Positions 54,935 through 62,971 of a stretch of DNA of 64,000 bases are shown here, in pieces. The stretch comes from Ignavibacteria bacterium (GTDB lineage Bacteria > Bacteroidota > Ignavibacteria > Kapaibacteriales > Kapaibacteriaceae), in NCBI GenBank assembly GCA_015709655.1, contig CP054181.1, forward strand, positions 1,422,207 through 1,486,206. The letters run 5' to 3'. The translations under genes and the position numbers were made by a program. Position 1 is the stretch's first letter. Each line of letters begins with the position of its first letter. The notes beneath the pieces are model-generated. The model saw nothing but the letters and a program-made list of their open reading frames with translations, ran no database searches and was not told the DNA's origin.

Positions 54935-54954
54935 TGAAAAGTGTGATATTCCGT

Positions 54955-55479
54955 TTATAGAATTTTGACCATCAGATATTCATCGATATATTGATCGTCG
55001 ACCTTCATTGACCGCGGTTCGGTTCCATATACAGTAAAACCTAAACGCAGATATAACGAATACGACGCTCTGTTTTGGGTACTTACTGAAAGCTGAACTA
55101 GCTCAACGCCTATGTCGATTGCCTCATTTAGCACGGTGTTAACCAAGAGTGACGCAACCCCCTTGCCTCTTTGCTCAGGAACAACGTACAGTCCCCAGAT
55201 TTTTGCCTTGTGCTTGATTTTTGAGCTGCTGTTATCACACGAGAACCCAACCATCCCAACAACCGTACCACTAGGCGTCACAGCGCCAAGAATATACTGG
55301 TAGGGGAACAGAAGGTACCTTACAAACCGTTGTTCCTTGTTTAAAATTGAAAGGCTGTCAAACCTGCTATAGTCTGATCCAAACACATCGGGAGCCGAGA
55401 GGAGAGCAAGTTTCTGTATTTCAAGGAACTCCTCAAAGTCACCCGATTCAAGTGGACGAATTTCAAAACCTTGGTCCAT
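54955..55479 (-). CDS. GNAT family N-acetyltransferase
   Basis: The 174-residue protein has the GNAT fold: a start of FEIRPLESGDFEEFLEIQKLA, strand 4 with AKIWGLYVVPEQRGKGVASLLV (the RGKGVA part is the acetyl-CoA pyrophosphate loop), and RASYSLYLRLGFTVYGTEPRS near the end. It transfers an acetyl group to an unknown amine. It sits between mnmE (3 bases) and the parS/mnmG region, so it is probably co-transcribed with mnmE. Similar small acetyltransferases act on ribosomal proteins or small molecules; no specific substrate can be named. Confidence 0.87.
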   Translation of the reverse strand: MDQGFEIRPLESGDFEEFLEIQKLALLSAPDVFGSDYSRFDSLSILNKEQRFVRYLLFPYQYILGAVTPSGTVVGMVGFSCDNSSSKIKHKAKIWGLYVVPEQRGKGVASLLVNTVLNEAIDIGVELVQLSVSTQNRASYSLYLRLGFTVYGTEPRSMKVDDQYIDEYLMVKIL

Positions 55480-55482
55480 GAA

Positions 55483-56871
55483 CTACTTTCCTATGCAGAA
55501 GTTTGAAAAAACAGCATCTAAAACATCCGGATTCCACGTCTTCCCTGTTAGAGAGCTTAATGTTTGGATTGCCTGGCGGATATCAACAGCAATAATATCG
55601 GAAGGCTCACTCCGTTCCAAGGCATCTTTAGCACTCTGCAATTGGCTTATCAGAACCGTTAGCAACTGAGCCTGTCTGGAATTAACCAGTGCATCGAGAT
55701 GCGCTCCTGATGTTGATTTTGCTATATCTACCAAGAGGCTTAACAACACCTTCATACCGTCTGAAGTAATTGTCGTTGCATTTGTATAATACACGTTGTG
55801 AGCTTGAACAGGTGGTGGACTGATTACTTCATTAGGTACCAAATCGGTTTTATTCTGAACAAGCACAAAATCCTTCTCAGGATGGAGCTCACGGAGTTCG
55901 GCTAACAGGGGATTACTATTTTCGGTGCCTTTAGATACGTCATTTACAACCACAATGACATTACACTGGTTGAGTAAGGAGTACGCCGATTCTATGCCGG
56001 CTTTTTCAATTTCATTACTTGTTATCCTGAGGCCCGCGGTATCAATCAGTCTGATGGTGTAGCCATCAACGATAAGGCTTTCTTCCAGATAATCTCTGGT
56101 AGTACCCGGAACAGAACTTACGATGGCACGGTTGCGTTCCAGAAGAGCGTTAAACATTGAGCTTTTGCCGGCATTGGGGTAACCAACTACAGCACAAAGC
56201 AAGCCGGATCGGGCGATTTGAGCCCAATGAGCCGTTCCCCGCAGTTGGGTAGCATAGTCAATCCCCGTATGTAAACTCTCAAGAAACTCGGGTCGGTTTA
56301 CAAACTCATAACCCTCTTCGCTAAAATCAAGCTCTACCTCAAGCAGTCCTGCAATTTTAATCAGTTCATTTTCCAAATTTCGAAGCTTTACCGTGTATCC
56401 GCCGGCTAACTGCCGTGCTGCGGTTTCGGCACCAGCAGAGGACTGTGCATGAATAAGGTCGGCAATTGCTTCTGCATGGGTGAGATCGATTTTACGGTTC
56501 AAAAAAGCTCTTCGAGTAAACTCGCCGGGTAAAGCAGCACGGATGCCAGCGGCGATTAAGGCTGTAAGGATCCTGTTAACTACAAAATGTCCGCCGTGGC
56601 ATCCAATTTCGACCACGTCTTCGCCTGTATAACTGTGCGGGCTTTTGAAGACCGACATGGTTACTTCGTCAATCAGGCTGTCTTCCGTTTTAAACCATCC
56701 AACCAGTATCGTGTGTGTTGCCGCACGTTCTATTGTCTGGTTTCCGGAAAAAAGCTGATCACATACACTCAAAGCTTCGTTACCGCTAACACGAATTACA
56801 GCCAACCCTGCAATGCCCGGTGGTGTTGCCAGGGCACAGATCGTTTCCCTATGGCTTATGGTGTTGTTCAC
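55483..56871 (-). CDS. mnmE: tRNA modification GTPase MnmE (TrmE)
   Basis: The 462-residue protein is MnmE, the GTPase partner of MnmG in tRNA wobble uridine modification. It starts at a GTG with ETICALATPPGIAGLAVIRVSG and the tetrahydrofolate-binding N-terminal domain (HSYTGEDVVEIGCHGGHFV, GEFTRRAFLNRKIDLTHAEA). The G domain has the P-loop GYPNAGKSSMFNALL, VPGTTRDYLEE, DTAGLR and QNKTDL. The end FCIGK has the essential C-terminal Cys. GTG has no good ribosome site, but no better start is visible. It is divergent from birA with 96 bases between. Confidence 0.96.
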   Translation of the reverse strand: MNNTISHRETICALATPPGIAGLAVIRVSGNEALSVCDQLFSGNQTIERAATHTILVGWFKTEDSLIDEVTMSVFKSPHSYTGEDVVEIGCHGGHFVVNRILTALIAAGIRAALPGEFTRRAFLNRKIDLTHAEAIADLIHAQSSAGAETAARQLAGGYTVKLRNLENELIKIAGLLEVELDFSEEGYEFVNRPEFLESLHTGIDYATQLRGTAHWAQIARSGLLCAVVGYPNAGKSSMFNALLERNRAIVSSVPGTTRDYLEESLIVDGYTIRLIDTAGLRITSNEIEKAGIESAYSLLNQCNVIVVVNDVSKGTENSNPLLAELRELHPEKDFVLVQNKTDLVPNEVISPPPVQAHNVYYTNATTITSDGMKVLLSLLVDIAKSTSGAHLDALVNSRQAQLLTVLISQLQSAKDALERSEPSDIIAVDIRQAIQTLSSLTGKTWNPDVLDAVFSNFCIGK

Positions 56872-56967
56872 AGTGCAAGTTAATACATGATTTACCCATA
56901 TAACAGCATTAGTTTAGCAAATACAGTTTAACACCGCTGAGTCAGATTATAAATAAAAATATTAATA

Positions 56968-57717
56968 ATGGCGATGAACACGGATAATCCCGAGTATTTT
57001 CATGTAACAACAGTCGAGTCAACAAACGATGTAGTCAGGGACAAGCTTGGGATTCACCCGCGTGTATTTGTCTGTGCAGACAGCCAAACCGGTGGAAAGG
57101 GAAGAAAAGGGAAAAAATGGACAGGTGAGCATGGTCAAAATATTTACTGTTCGTACGGAACTGTTCATGACGGTAAGGTGGATTATCGTGACCTTGCGTC
57201 ATACATGGCCAGGGGAGCACTTGCAACGGTGCTAATGTTGCGAGAGATTACCCCACGGCTGACCTTTAAAGTAAAGTATCCAAATGATGTAATGGTGCTG
57301 GACACGAATCGGTGGAAAAAGATTGGCGGTATCTTGGTTGAGCATGAATTCAGGGGAGCAGAGTGCCGGTTCTCCATAATTGGTATTGGCGTTAATATTA
57401 ACCAGCTACAGTTTCCGGAGGAATTACAGGAAACAGCAACATCGCTAATAAGACTGGGGGCAATTACGTCCTTACCACAGTGTATCCGTACATTGCACGA
57501 TAATTTGATTTCACAAATGCGGTCCCACTGGCAACATGTTCACCGGCAGTGGGTACAAGAAATGGAGATTATCAACAAGCCTGTAAACATCGTTGGTTCA
57601 AAGGAGCAGTGGCTGGTGAAATCAGTACTCGATGACGGACGGCTTGTTGCACAAAACATAGTAACACAAACAGAGCGGGTGATAACCGATGGCGACACTA
57701 TACGATACAACTATTGA
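56968..57717 (+). CDS. birA: Biotin--[acetyl-CoA-carboxylase] ligase
   Basis: The 249-residue enzyme activates biotin with ATP and attaches it to carboxylase carrier proteins. The biotin-binding loop appears as SQTGGKGRKGKKWTGEHGQN, the conserved KYPNDVMV in place of the common KWPND, then KIGGILVEHEF and IIGIGVNINQLQFP. There is no N-terminal DNA-binding domain, so this is a monofunctional type I ligase and not a biotin repressor. Its last 29 bases overlap the start of coaX, implying translational coupling. Confidence 0.93.
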   Translation: MAMNTDNPEYFHVTTVESTNDVVRDKLGIHPRVFVCADSQTGGKGRKGKKWTGEHGQNIYCSYGTVHDGKVDYRDLASYMARGALATVLMLREITPRLTFKVKYPNDVMVLDTNRWKKIGGILVEHEFRGAECRFSIIGIGVNINQLQFPEELQETATSLIRLGAITSLPQCIRTLHDNLISQMRSHWQHVHRQWVQEMEIINKPVNIVGSKEQWLVKSVLDDGRLVAQNIVTQTERVITDGDTIRYNY

Positions 57718-58522
57718 ACTCAACAGCGTTCAGTATGGGATTTGCGGCATAGATGTTGGGAACAGTCGCGTGAAAATTCATCATGATGATGTGTACTTAT
57801 CCATCCCTTTCGATAAGGAGTGGAAGAAAAACGTTCAGCATCACTTTCGCGATCACGTCAGTAAAAAGTACCTGATCGGTCTGTCGAGTGTAAATCCCAA
57901 GCAAACCACCGCCATAGTTAAAATCATTCAACGCATTCCCGGACATCTTGTTATCAACGTACACCAGTTATTAATGCGTAACGAAGCGCTGCTGCGATTA
58001 GGATCGGTAGAGAACGCAGGGATCGACAGGATGCTTGGTGCAATTGGAGCGCTTTTCAAGCAGCTTCCGCCCTTAATTACCGTTGATTGTGGTACGGCTG
58101 TCACAGTAAATGCAATATCGAAAGACAGGATGTTTTTGGGCGGTATCATTTTTGCCGGGATGACCACCCAGTTAGTGGGTTTAACAAAGCAAACGGCAGG
58201 TATTCCCGAAACTGAGTACTCACAGCCAGTAAAGGCGATAGGGGTTAATACTCAGGAGTCGCTAATGGCTGGCGTTACACAGTCTGTTCTTGGCGGAGTA
58301 TTAGAGAGTATTCAAACGATGCAGAATGAGTTCTTTAACGGGGCTCAGGTACCTATAGTCATAACCGGTGGTGAAGGAAAGGTAATTGCCGAAACAATGG
58401 GACACAGGGGATTAGACGTGCACTTTGAGAGAGACATGGTAACAACAGGAATCCTATCATTGCTCATGAATGCAAAACCGGTTGATATTCACGATGGAAT
58501 CATTGAAAAAATCAGGAACTAG
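57689..58522 (+). CDS. coaX: Type III pantothenate kinase
   Basis: CoaX phosphorylates pantothenate in the first step of coenzyme A synthesis and does not respond to CoA feedback. The 277-residue protein shows the ASKHA phosphate motif GIDVGNSRVKI near residue 20, NAGIDRMLGAIGAL in the middle, and LITVDCGTAVTVNAI as the second phosphate motif, then GGIIFAGM. Its first ~18 residues extend beyond most family members, but the overlap with birA (57689-57717) allows no later ATG before the core. birA and coaX are fused or adjacent in several bacteria, so the pairing is familiar. Confidence 0.92.
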   Translation: MATLYDTTIELNSVQYGICGIDVGNSRVKIHHDDVYLSIPFDKEWKKNVQHHFRDHVSKKYLIGLSSVNPKQTTAIVKIIQRIPGHLVINVHQLLMRNEALLRLGSVENAGIDRMLGAIGALFKQLPPLITVDCGTAVTVNAISKDRMFLGGIIFAGMTTQLVGLTKQTAGIPETEYSQPVKAIGVNTQESLMAGVTQSVLGGVLESIQTMQNEFFNGAQVPIVITGGEGKVIAETMGHRGLDVHFERDMVTTGILSLLMNAKPVDIHDGIIEKIRN

Positions 58523-58525
58523 TAC

Positions 58526-59392
58526 ATGGCACCATCAATTGCAATTCACGGCGGGGCGGGTGATCTGGCCAGATATACTGGCACCGGAAGACTGGAGGAA
58601 GCGCAGGTTTTACTCGATGAGATTATCACCCACTGTCACACGATGCTGGTGGATGGTAAATCAGCCCTTGACGCAGTCTGTGCTGCTGTGGTAAGGATGG
58701 AAGACAGCGGATTGTTTCATGCCGGAAAGGGATCGTCACCAACACCTGCTGGAACTCCTGAACTCGACGCCTCGATCATGGATGGCTCAAACATGGAAGC
58801 CGGTGCAGTTACGTTGGTATCAAAGATTAAAAACCCGATTTTGCTGGCACGAGTTGTAATGGAACATAGTCAGCATGTTCTCCTGGCAGGTAAAGCTGCT
58901 GAAGAACTGGCTGATAAATTTATGCTGGAAGTGGTAAACAATAATTATTATTTTCCGTGCGACACTGCAGCAACTGAGACTTCAACGGGTACTGTGGGAG
59001 CGGTTGCACGAGATTTATATGGAAATTATGCTGCTGCAACATCAACCGGGGGAACGCTGAGAAAGGCATCGGGACGAATAGGGGATTCTCCGCTAATAGG
59101 TAGCGGTACCTATGCTCAAAATCACATTGGTGCAGTTAGCTGTACCGGGTATGGCGAATATTTTATTAGGGCTGCAGCATCTGCAACAGTTTTGCACAGA
59201 GTTGACCTGCTGGGAGAAACAATTGGCGCCGCAACCGGCGGTGTACTAAGCCTTGTGTCGCGTCTGGGAGGCCAGGGCGGAATTATTGGAATTGGTCCAC
59301 GCGGCGAGGTAAGCATGGTATTTAATACATCCGGAATGTACAGAGCCTCGATAGATGCATGGAGCAAGAAGACGGTTGGGGTGTTAGCATAG
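58526..59392 (+). CDS. Isoaspartyl peptidase/L-asparaginase (Ntn hydrolase)
   Basis: The 288-residue protein begins with the family motif AIHGGAGDL and contains GKGSSPTPAGTPELDASIMDG. It should cut itself before Thr156 in TSTGTVGAVA, which becomes the N-terminal nucleophile of the beta chain. TSTGGTLRKASGRIGDSPLIG and GTYAQN follow as substrate-binding segments. The linker before the nucleophile is short compared with E. coli IaaA, whose Thr is at 179. The enzyme removes isoaspartyl dipeptide links or hydrolyses asparagine. It starts 3 bases after the coaX stop, so it is in the same operon. Confidence 0.9.
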   Translation: MAPSIAIHGGAGDLARYTGTGRLEEAQVLLDEIITHCHTMLVDGKSALDAVCAAVVRMEDSGLFHAGKGSSPTPAGTPELDASIMDGSNMEAGAVTLVSKIKNPILLARVVMEHSQHVLLAGKAAEELADKFMLEVVNNNYYFPCDTAATETSTGTVGAVARDLYGNYAAATSTGGTLRKASGRIGDSPLIGSGTYAQNHIGAVSCTGYGEYFIRAAASATVLHRVDLLGETIGAATGGVLSLVSRLGGQGGIIGIGPRGEVSMVFNTSGMYRASIDAWSKKTVGVLA

Positions 59393-59431
59393 CAATAAAA
59401 GTTCTACCAAAGCCCCTATCACGATCAACGA

Positions 59432-61756
59432 CTAAAAGGGGTGTCCTAAGCCGATAGATATGTGCCAGTTTGATAGTGAAAACGGATGTTCTCTACCTGA
59501 GAATATCCATTTGCCATCCTTACGAAGCGGGTCGTAGATACTTGTTGCATAGTCAAAACGGAACGGACCAACGGGCGTATCAAATCTGTACCCGATACCC
59601 ATAGCAATTACGCTTCCTTCCCACAAGTCACGTAACCTCATGGTGCCGTACTTCCCGGTTGTAAGACGGTTAAAAGCATTGCCAATATCGGTAAAGACAG
59701 TCAGACCACTGCGCTCAACCAGTGAGGCCCAAAAACTGTCCCAGCCAGCTGGTTTAGGGAAACGGTAACGGTACTCAGCACTGAGTTCCAGCAGTGAAGC
59801 ACTTCCAACAGTGTTCGATAGCAACAGATTCTGGGTTTCGTCCAGTGCTTCCAACTCACCACTGTGTGGATCGTGTAGCTGCCGAGATGGGAAACTTCGA
59901 ATACTAGCGGCACCTCCCGCAAAGTACTGTCGCTCGATACTTACATACGTGTTTGTATCTGTAGTACTGCCCCTGGAAAACCCAAGTAAAAAAATATGTC
60001 CGGCCTTGATCTTTGTAGCAATTGTTGACTGCACCGATACCGGAAAGATGCTGCTATAAAAAGCCTGACTGCGGACGAATTGCCCGGCACCAATCCCTGC
60101 TTCGATCGATACGTTGGCGGTGTAACCGGAACGGGGATCCATGACATTATCACGGTGCTCTCCCCTGATGTTGGCACCAAGGTAGATACTTGTAAACCAC
60201 GGGGTGTTCCCGGTGTGTAAATATTTATCCAAGACCAGGAACTGATTAAGCGTACTATAAACAAATGCAATTTCTTCCGGAGTCTCAGCATCAACCAAGG
60301 CTGAGTCCAATGCACCCTGGAACTCACGCGGAACCTGGCGCTCCAGACCGATACTTGCATCAATACCATTTACACCTAAAAACAATGGAAGGCTTACCGG
60401 CATGCGGGTAAGTACACCAAAAGAGCTTAACCGAAAGGGACTAACCAGGACCCGCTCGGAGTAGTAGATATTGCTCTGCAGTCCGCCACGCCAGTTCCAA
60501 ATTCTAAATAAACTCGGCCAGGCCAGAACACCCGAAATAACGGCTTCACGTTGCAGAGGCTGCCCTTGAAGAAACCCGCTGATATCCTGAAGGATATACT
60601 GTGCCGTAAGCGAACCAACCTGTGCCCCGCCAAACAGATTGCGGTGCTGATACGTTGCACCAACCCCTGCATTTAAGTAGTTATCTACAGCCGTTTGAAA
60701 GAACAGAACATTAAACCCTAAATCACTGGGCTTATTGTTCATTGTGAATACGCGCAGTGAAATCACCGAATCTGACAGAGACTGAGGTGAAAGGTCGCTG
60801 TGATTTGGCACAATCGTATCTATTGTTACAATTTCGAAAACACCAAGAGAAATAAGATTGTTCCGTGATGCTTCGATCAGATCGCGATTGTACCACTCAC
60901 CAGTAGCGAACTCAATTTGTCTGCTACGCATGGTTTGGGTGATCCCCGGGAAACCATTGTTGTTTTCCTGAAAAAGAATGGATCCAATACGTTTGCGCTT
61001 ACCGGTGGTAAAAACAACGGCTATGGTATCGCGTGAAAGGTCGCTGCTGCTTTTAACAATCGGCTGTGTGAAGCTTGCTTTGTAATATCCATTGTTCTGA
61101 AGCATTCTTGACATAGCCGCCAGGCTGGAAGTTAAGAGTGATTCGCTGTATGGATCGCCCTTATCAATTTTCAGCTCTGAAACAACCCTTTGATATATGT
61201 CTGCCGGAATACTATCGAGGCCATAAATAAGTACCGTATCAACAACAGCCTGTACTCCCTCGTTTATGTTGAATTTTAAAACATTGCGTTTTACAGACGG
61301 ATCGTAGCCAAAGTCCCACGTTACCCGGGCATCATGAAAGCCATGCTGGTTAAGGTATTCAAGAAGTGCAACACTGTCATCGGATGCTTTTGACGGGCTG
61401 AAGTATCGCAGTTCGCTCTTCAGATTTTCCTGGAGGCGCTCAAGTGTTTTTAAAATTGGTGTTGGAGTTGCCGGATTGCGGGCTACATTTTCCTGAACGT
61501 ATCTGCCTAACCTGCGTGTGATTGACAGTTCGCTTTCGCGTGACTGAATAACACCAATAAGCTGTTCAGTGCTGGTAAGGGAGCATCCAACAATTCGGAC
61601 TTCCTGTAATTCCGAGAGGCCCTGATATCGGTCTGCACGATATTGCTCAAGAGCAAAGACACTATCAGCTGGAACAACACCCGCTGCCAACGCGGTAGCC
61701 GACATGACGATACATGGCAGTACAATAAGCAAGAACCGGAGGATGCAGGTACACAC
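59432..61756 (-). CDS. Omp85/BamA-TamA family outer-membrane protein
   Basis: The 774-residue protein has a signal peptide (FLLIVLPCIVMSATALAA) starting at a GTG, then POTRA-like units at about 110-300 (HDARVTWDFGY, GDPYSESLLTSSLAAMSRMLQNNGYY, TGKRKRIGSILFQ). A C-terminal barrel follows, with QYFAGGAASIRSFPSRQL, a close variant of the VRGF/IRGY loop motif, and MGIGYRFDTPVGPFRFDYA, the family end signature. It may insert proteins into, or translocate them across, the outer membrane; TamA-like is more likely than BamA because of its length and isolated position. It converges with the isoaspartyl peptidase gene. Confidence 0.87.
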   Translation of the reverse strand: MCTCILRFLLIVLPCIVMSATALAAGVVPADSVFALEQYRADRYQGLSELQEVRIVGCSLTSTEQLIGVIQSRESELSITRRLGRYVQENVARNPATPTPILKTLERLQENLKSELRYFSPSKASDDSVALLEYLNQHGFHDARVTWDFGYDPSVKRNVLKFNINEGVQAVVDTVLIYGLDSIPADIYQRVVSELKIDKGDPYSESLLTSSLAAMSRMLQNNGYYKASFTQPIVKSSSDLSRDTIAVVFTTGKRKRIGSILFQENNNGFPGITQTMRSRQIEFATGEWYNRDLIEASRNNLISLGVFEIVTIDTIVPNHSDLSPQSLSDSVISLRVFTMNNKPSDLGFNVLFFQTAVDNYLNAGVGATYQHRNLFGGAQVGSLTAQYILQDISGFLQGQPLQREAVISGVLAWPSLFRIWNWRGGLQSNIYYSERVLVSPFRLSSFGVLTRMPVSLPLFLGVNGIDASIGLERQVPREFQGALDSALVDAETPEEIAFVYSTLNQFLVLDKYLHTGNTPWFTSIYLGANIRGEHRDNVMDPRSGYTANVSIEAGIGAGQFVRSQAFYSSIFPVSVQSTIATKIKAGHIFLLGFSRGSTTDTNTYVSIERQYFAGGAASIRSFPSRQLHDPHSGELEALDETQNLLLSNTVGSASLLELSAEYRYRFPKPAGWDSFWASLVERSGLTVFTDIGNAFNRLTTGKYGTMRLRDLWEGSVIAMGIGYRFDTPVGPFRFDYATSIYDPLRKDGKWIFSGREHPFSLSNWHISIGLGHPF

Positions 61757-61827
61757 TATACTAAAATACCGTCAATCCGGCTGAGGGCTTCGTTCATTGA
61801 GCATGCCGGCAATAAAACTGCCGAATA

Positions 61828-62064
61828 TTAATAATCCGAATCGTCGTCTTCGTTAAATAAGAAGTCGTCGGACGCACTTTCGTACTCAGGCCATAGGTCT
61901 TCAATCCCTTCATATACAGGATCTTCCGGGTCATCCAGTTCCTTGAGATTTTCAATAATCTGGATCGGGGCACCGGTACGATCGGCATAATCAATAAGCT
62001 CGTCCTTAGTCGCCGGCCAAGGAGCGTCTTCAAGGTATGCAGCAAGTTCAGGGGTCCAAAACAT
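61828..62064 (-). CDS. Small acidic DUF2795 protein
   Basis: The 78-residue protein starts MFWTPELAAYLEDAPWPATK and continues DELIDYADRTGAPIQIIENL, which matches the DUF2795 pattern of a short helical domain. The second half is strongly acidic (EYESASDDFLFNEDDDSDY). The family function is unknown. It stands between ispD and the Omp85 gene, with about 71 and 132 bases on the two sides. A start at the ATG at 62064 fits the family. Confidence 0.82.
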   Translation of the reverse strand: MFWTPELAAYLEDAPWPATKDELIDYADRTGAPIQIIENLKELDDPEDPVYEGIEDLWPEYESASDDFLFNEDDDSDY

Positions 62065-62196
62065 GATCTATTCCTATTTGGTGCCAAGTGTGATTGGGGC
62101 GCGAATATACAAGCAGCAAGCTGGTAACGCAACATATTCACACTGATAATGTTTGCAGATTACAAATTAATGCATTCGAAAGGTCATCTTTTTCAA

Positions 62197-62907
62197 TCAA
62201 ATTCCTGGTTTCTTCCAGGTTGATCTGCTTATTGACAGTGTTTTTTCCGCTACAGCAATATCGTGTGGCGTGGTGATTTTATTGTTCGTGGTCTCGCCGT
62301 CAGTACAATACACGGTATATCCCGCCAATTCAACAACCTGGGCATCATCTGTTGCATCCGGATGAACGTTGAGATACGCTTTTCTCAATATATCAGCCTG
62401 AAACCCTTGTGGAGTCTGAGCTGCCCGGAGAGATGATCGAGAAAGTGTTTGTACCACGCTTCCGTCGGCCCCAACTTCCTTGATTGTATCGGAAAGCGGG
62501 ACTACCGGAACGGCTGCTCCGTGCTGCCGCGCCTTATGAATAACTTTCTGAAACAGATCTGCGGTTGCCAGTGGCCGAACGGCATCATGGACAAGGATAA
62601 CAGAGCATTTGTTCAAACTTGGATGGTCCAGAGCGTTTTTTACGCTTTGCCAGCGTTCCCCGCCGCCGAAAACGACGTGAATTTGTGTGTTTGTCGTTAT
62701 CGAGCTGATGATGTGGTTTGCCATCACGTCACTCTCATGAATGGCAAGGACAACACTACCTACGTTGGAGATACTGCAGATAGTTCTCAGTGTGTGCACC
62801 AGTATAGGCTCGGTTCCAAGCATGGCATACTGCTTGGGAACCGCCGAGCCAAAGCGTTTTCCAATACCTGCACACGGAACAATTACACCAACGTAGTATG
62901 ACGTCAT
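62197..62907 (-). CDS. ispD: 2-C-methyl-D-erythritol 4-phosphate cytidylyltransferase
   Basis: IspD makes CDP-methylerythritol in the MEP isoprenoid pathway. The ATG at 62907 gives 236 residues, the usual size. The CTP-binding loop is VIVPCAGIGKRFGSAVPKQY, then VVFGGGERWQSVKNAL and VILVHDAVRPLATADLF, then SLRAAQTPQGFQADILRKAY and TDDAQVVELAG. The end of the gene can form a small hairpin (CCTGG...CCAGG, 62206-62221) that overlaps the last codons. It lies 64 bases downstream of mraY on the same strand. The MEP product feeds undecaprenyl phosphate, the lipid used by MraY and by the glycosyltransferases at the left end. Confidence 0.95.
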   Translation of the reverse strand: MTSYYVGVIVPCAGIGKRFGSAVPKQYAMLGTEPILVHTLRTICSISNVGSVVLAIHESDVMANHIISSITTNTQIHVVFGGGERWQSVKNALDHPSLNKCSVILVHDAVRPLATADLFQKVIHKARQHGAAVPVVPLSDTIKEVGADGSVVQTLSRSSLRAAQTPQGFQADILRKAYLNVHPDATDDAQVVELAGYTVYCTDGETTNNKITTPHDIAVAEKTLSISRSTWKKPGI

Positions 62908-62971
62908 AACCAGAGTGCACCAGTGCTGGCGAGGATTAAACAACGGTTGTAATAAACAGTTGCCATCAAAG

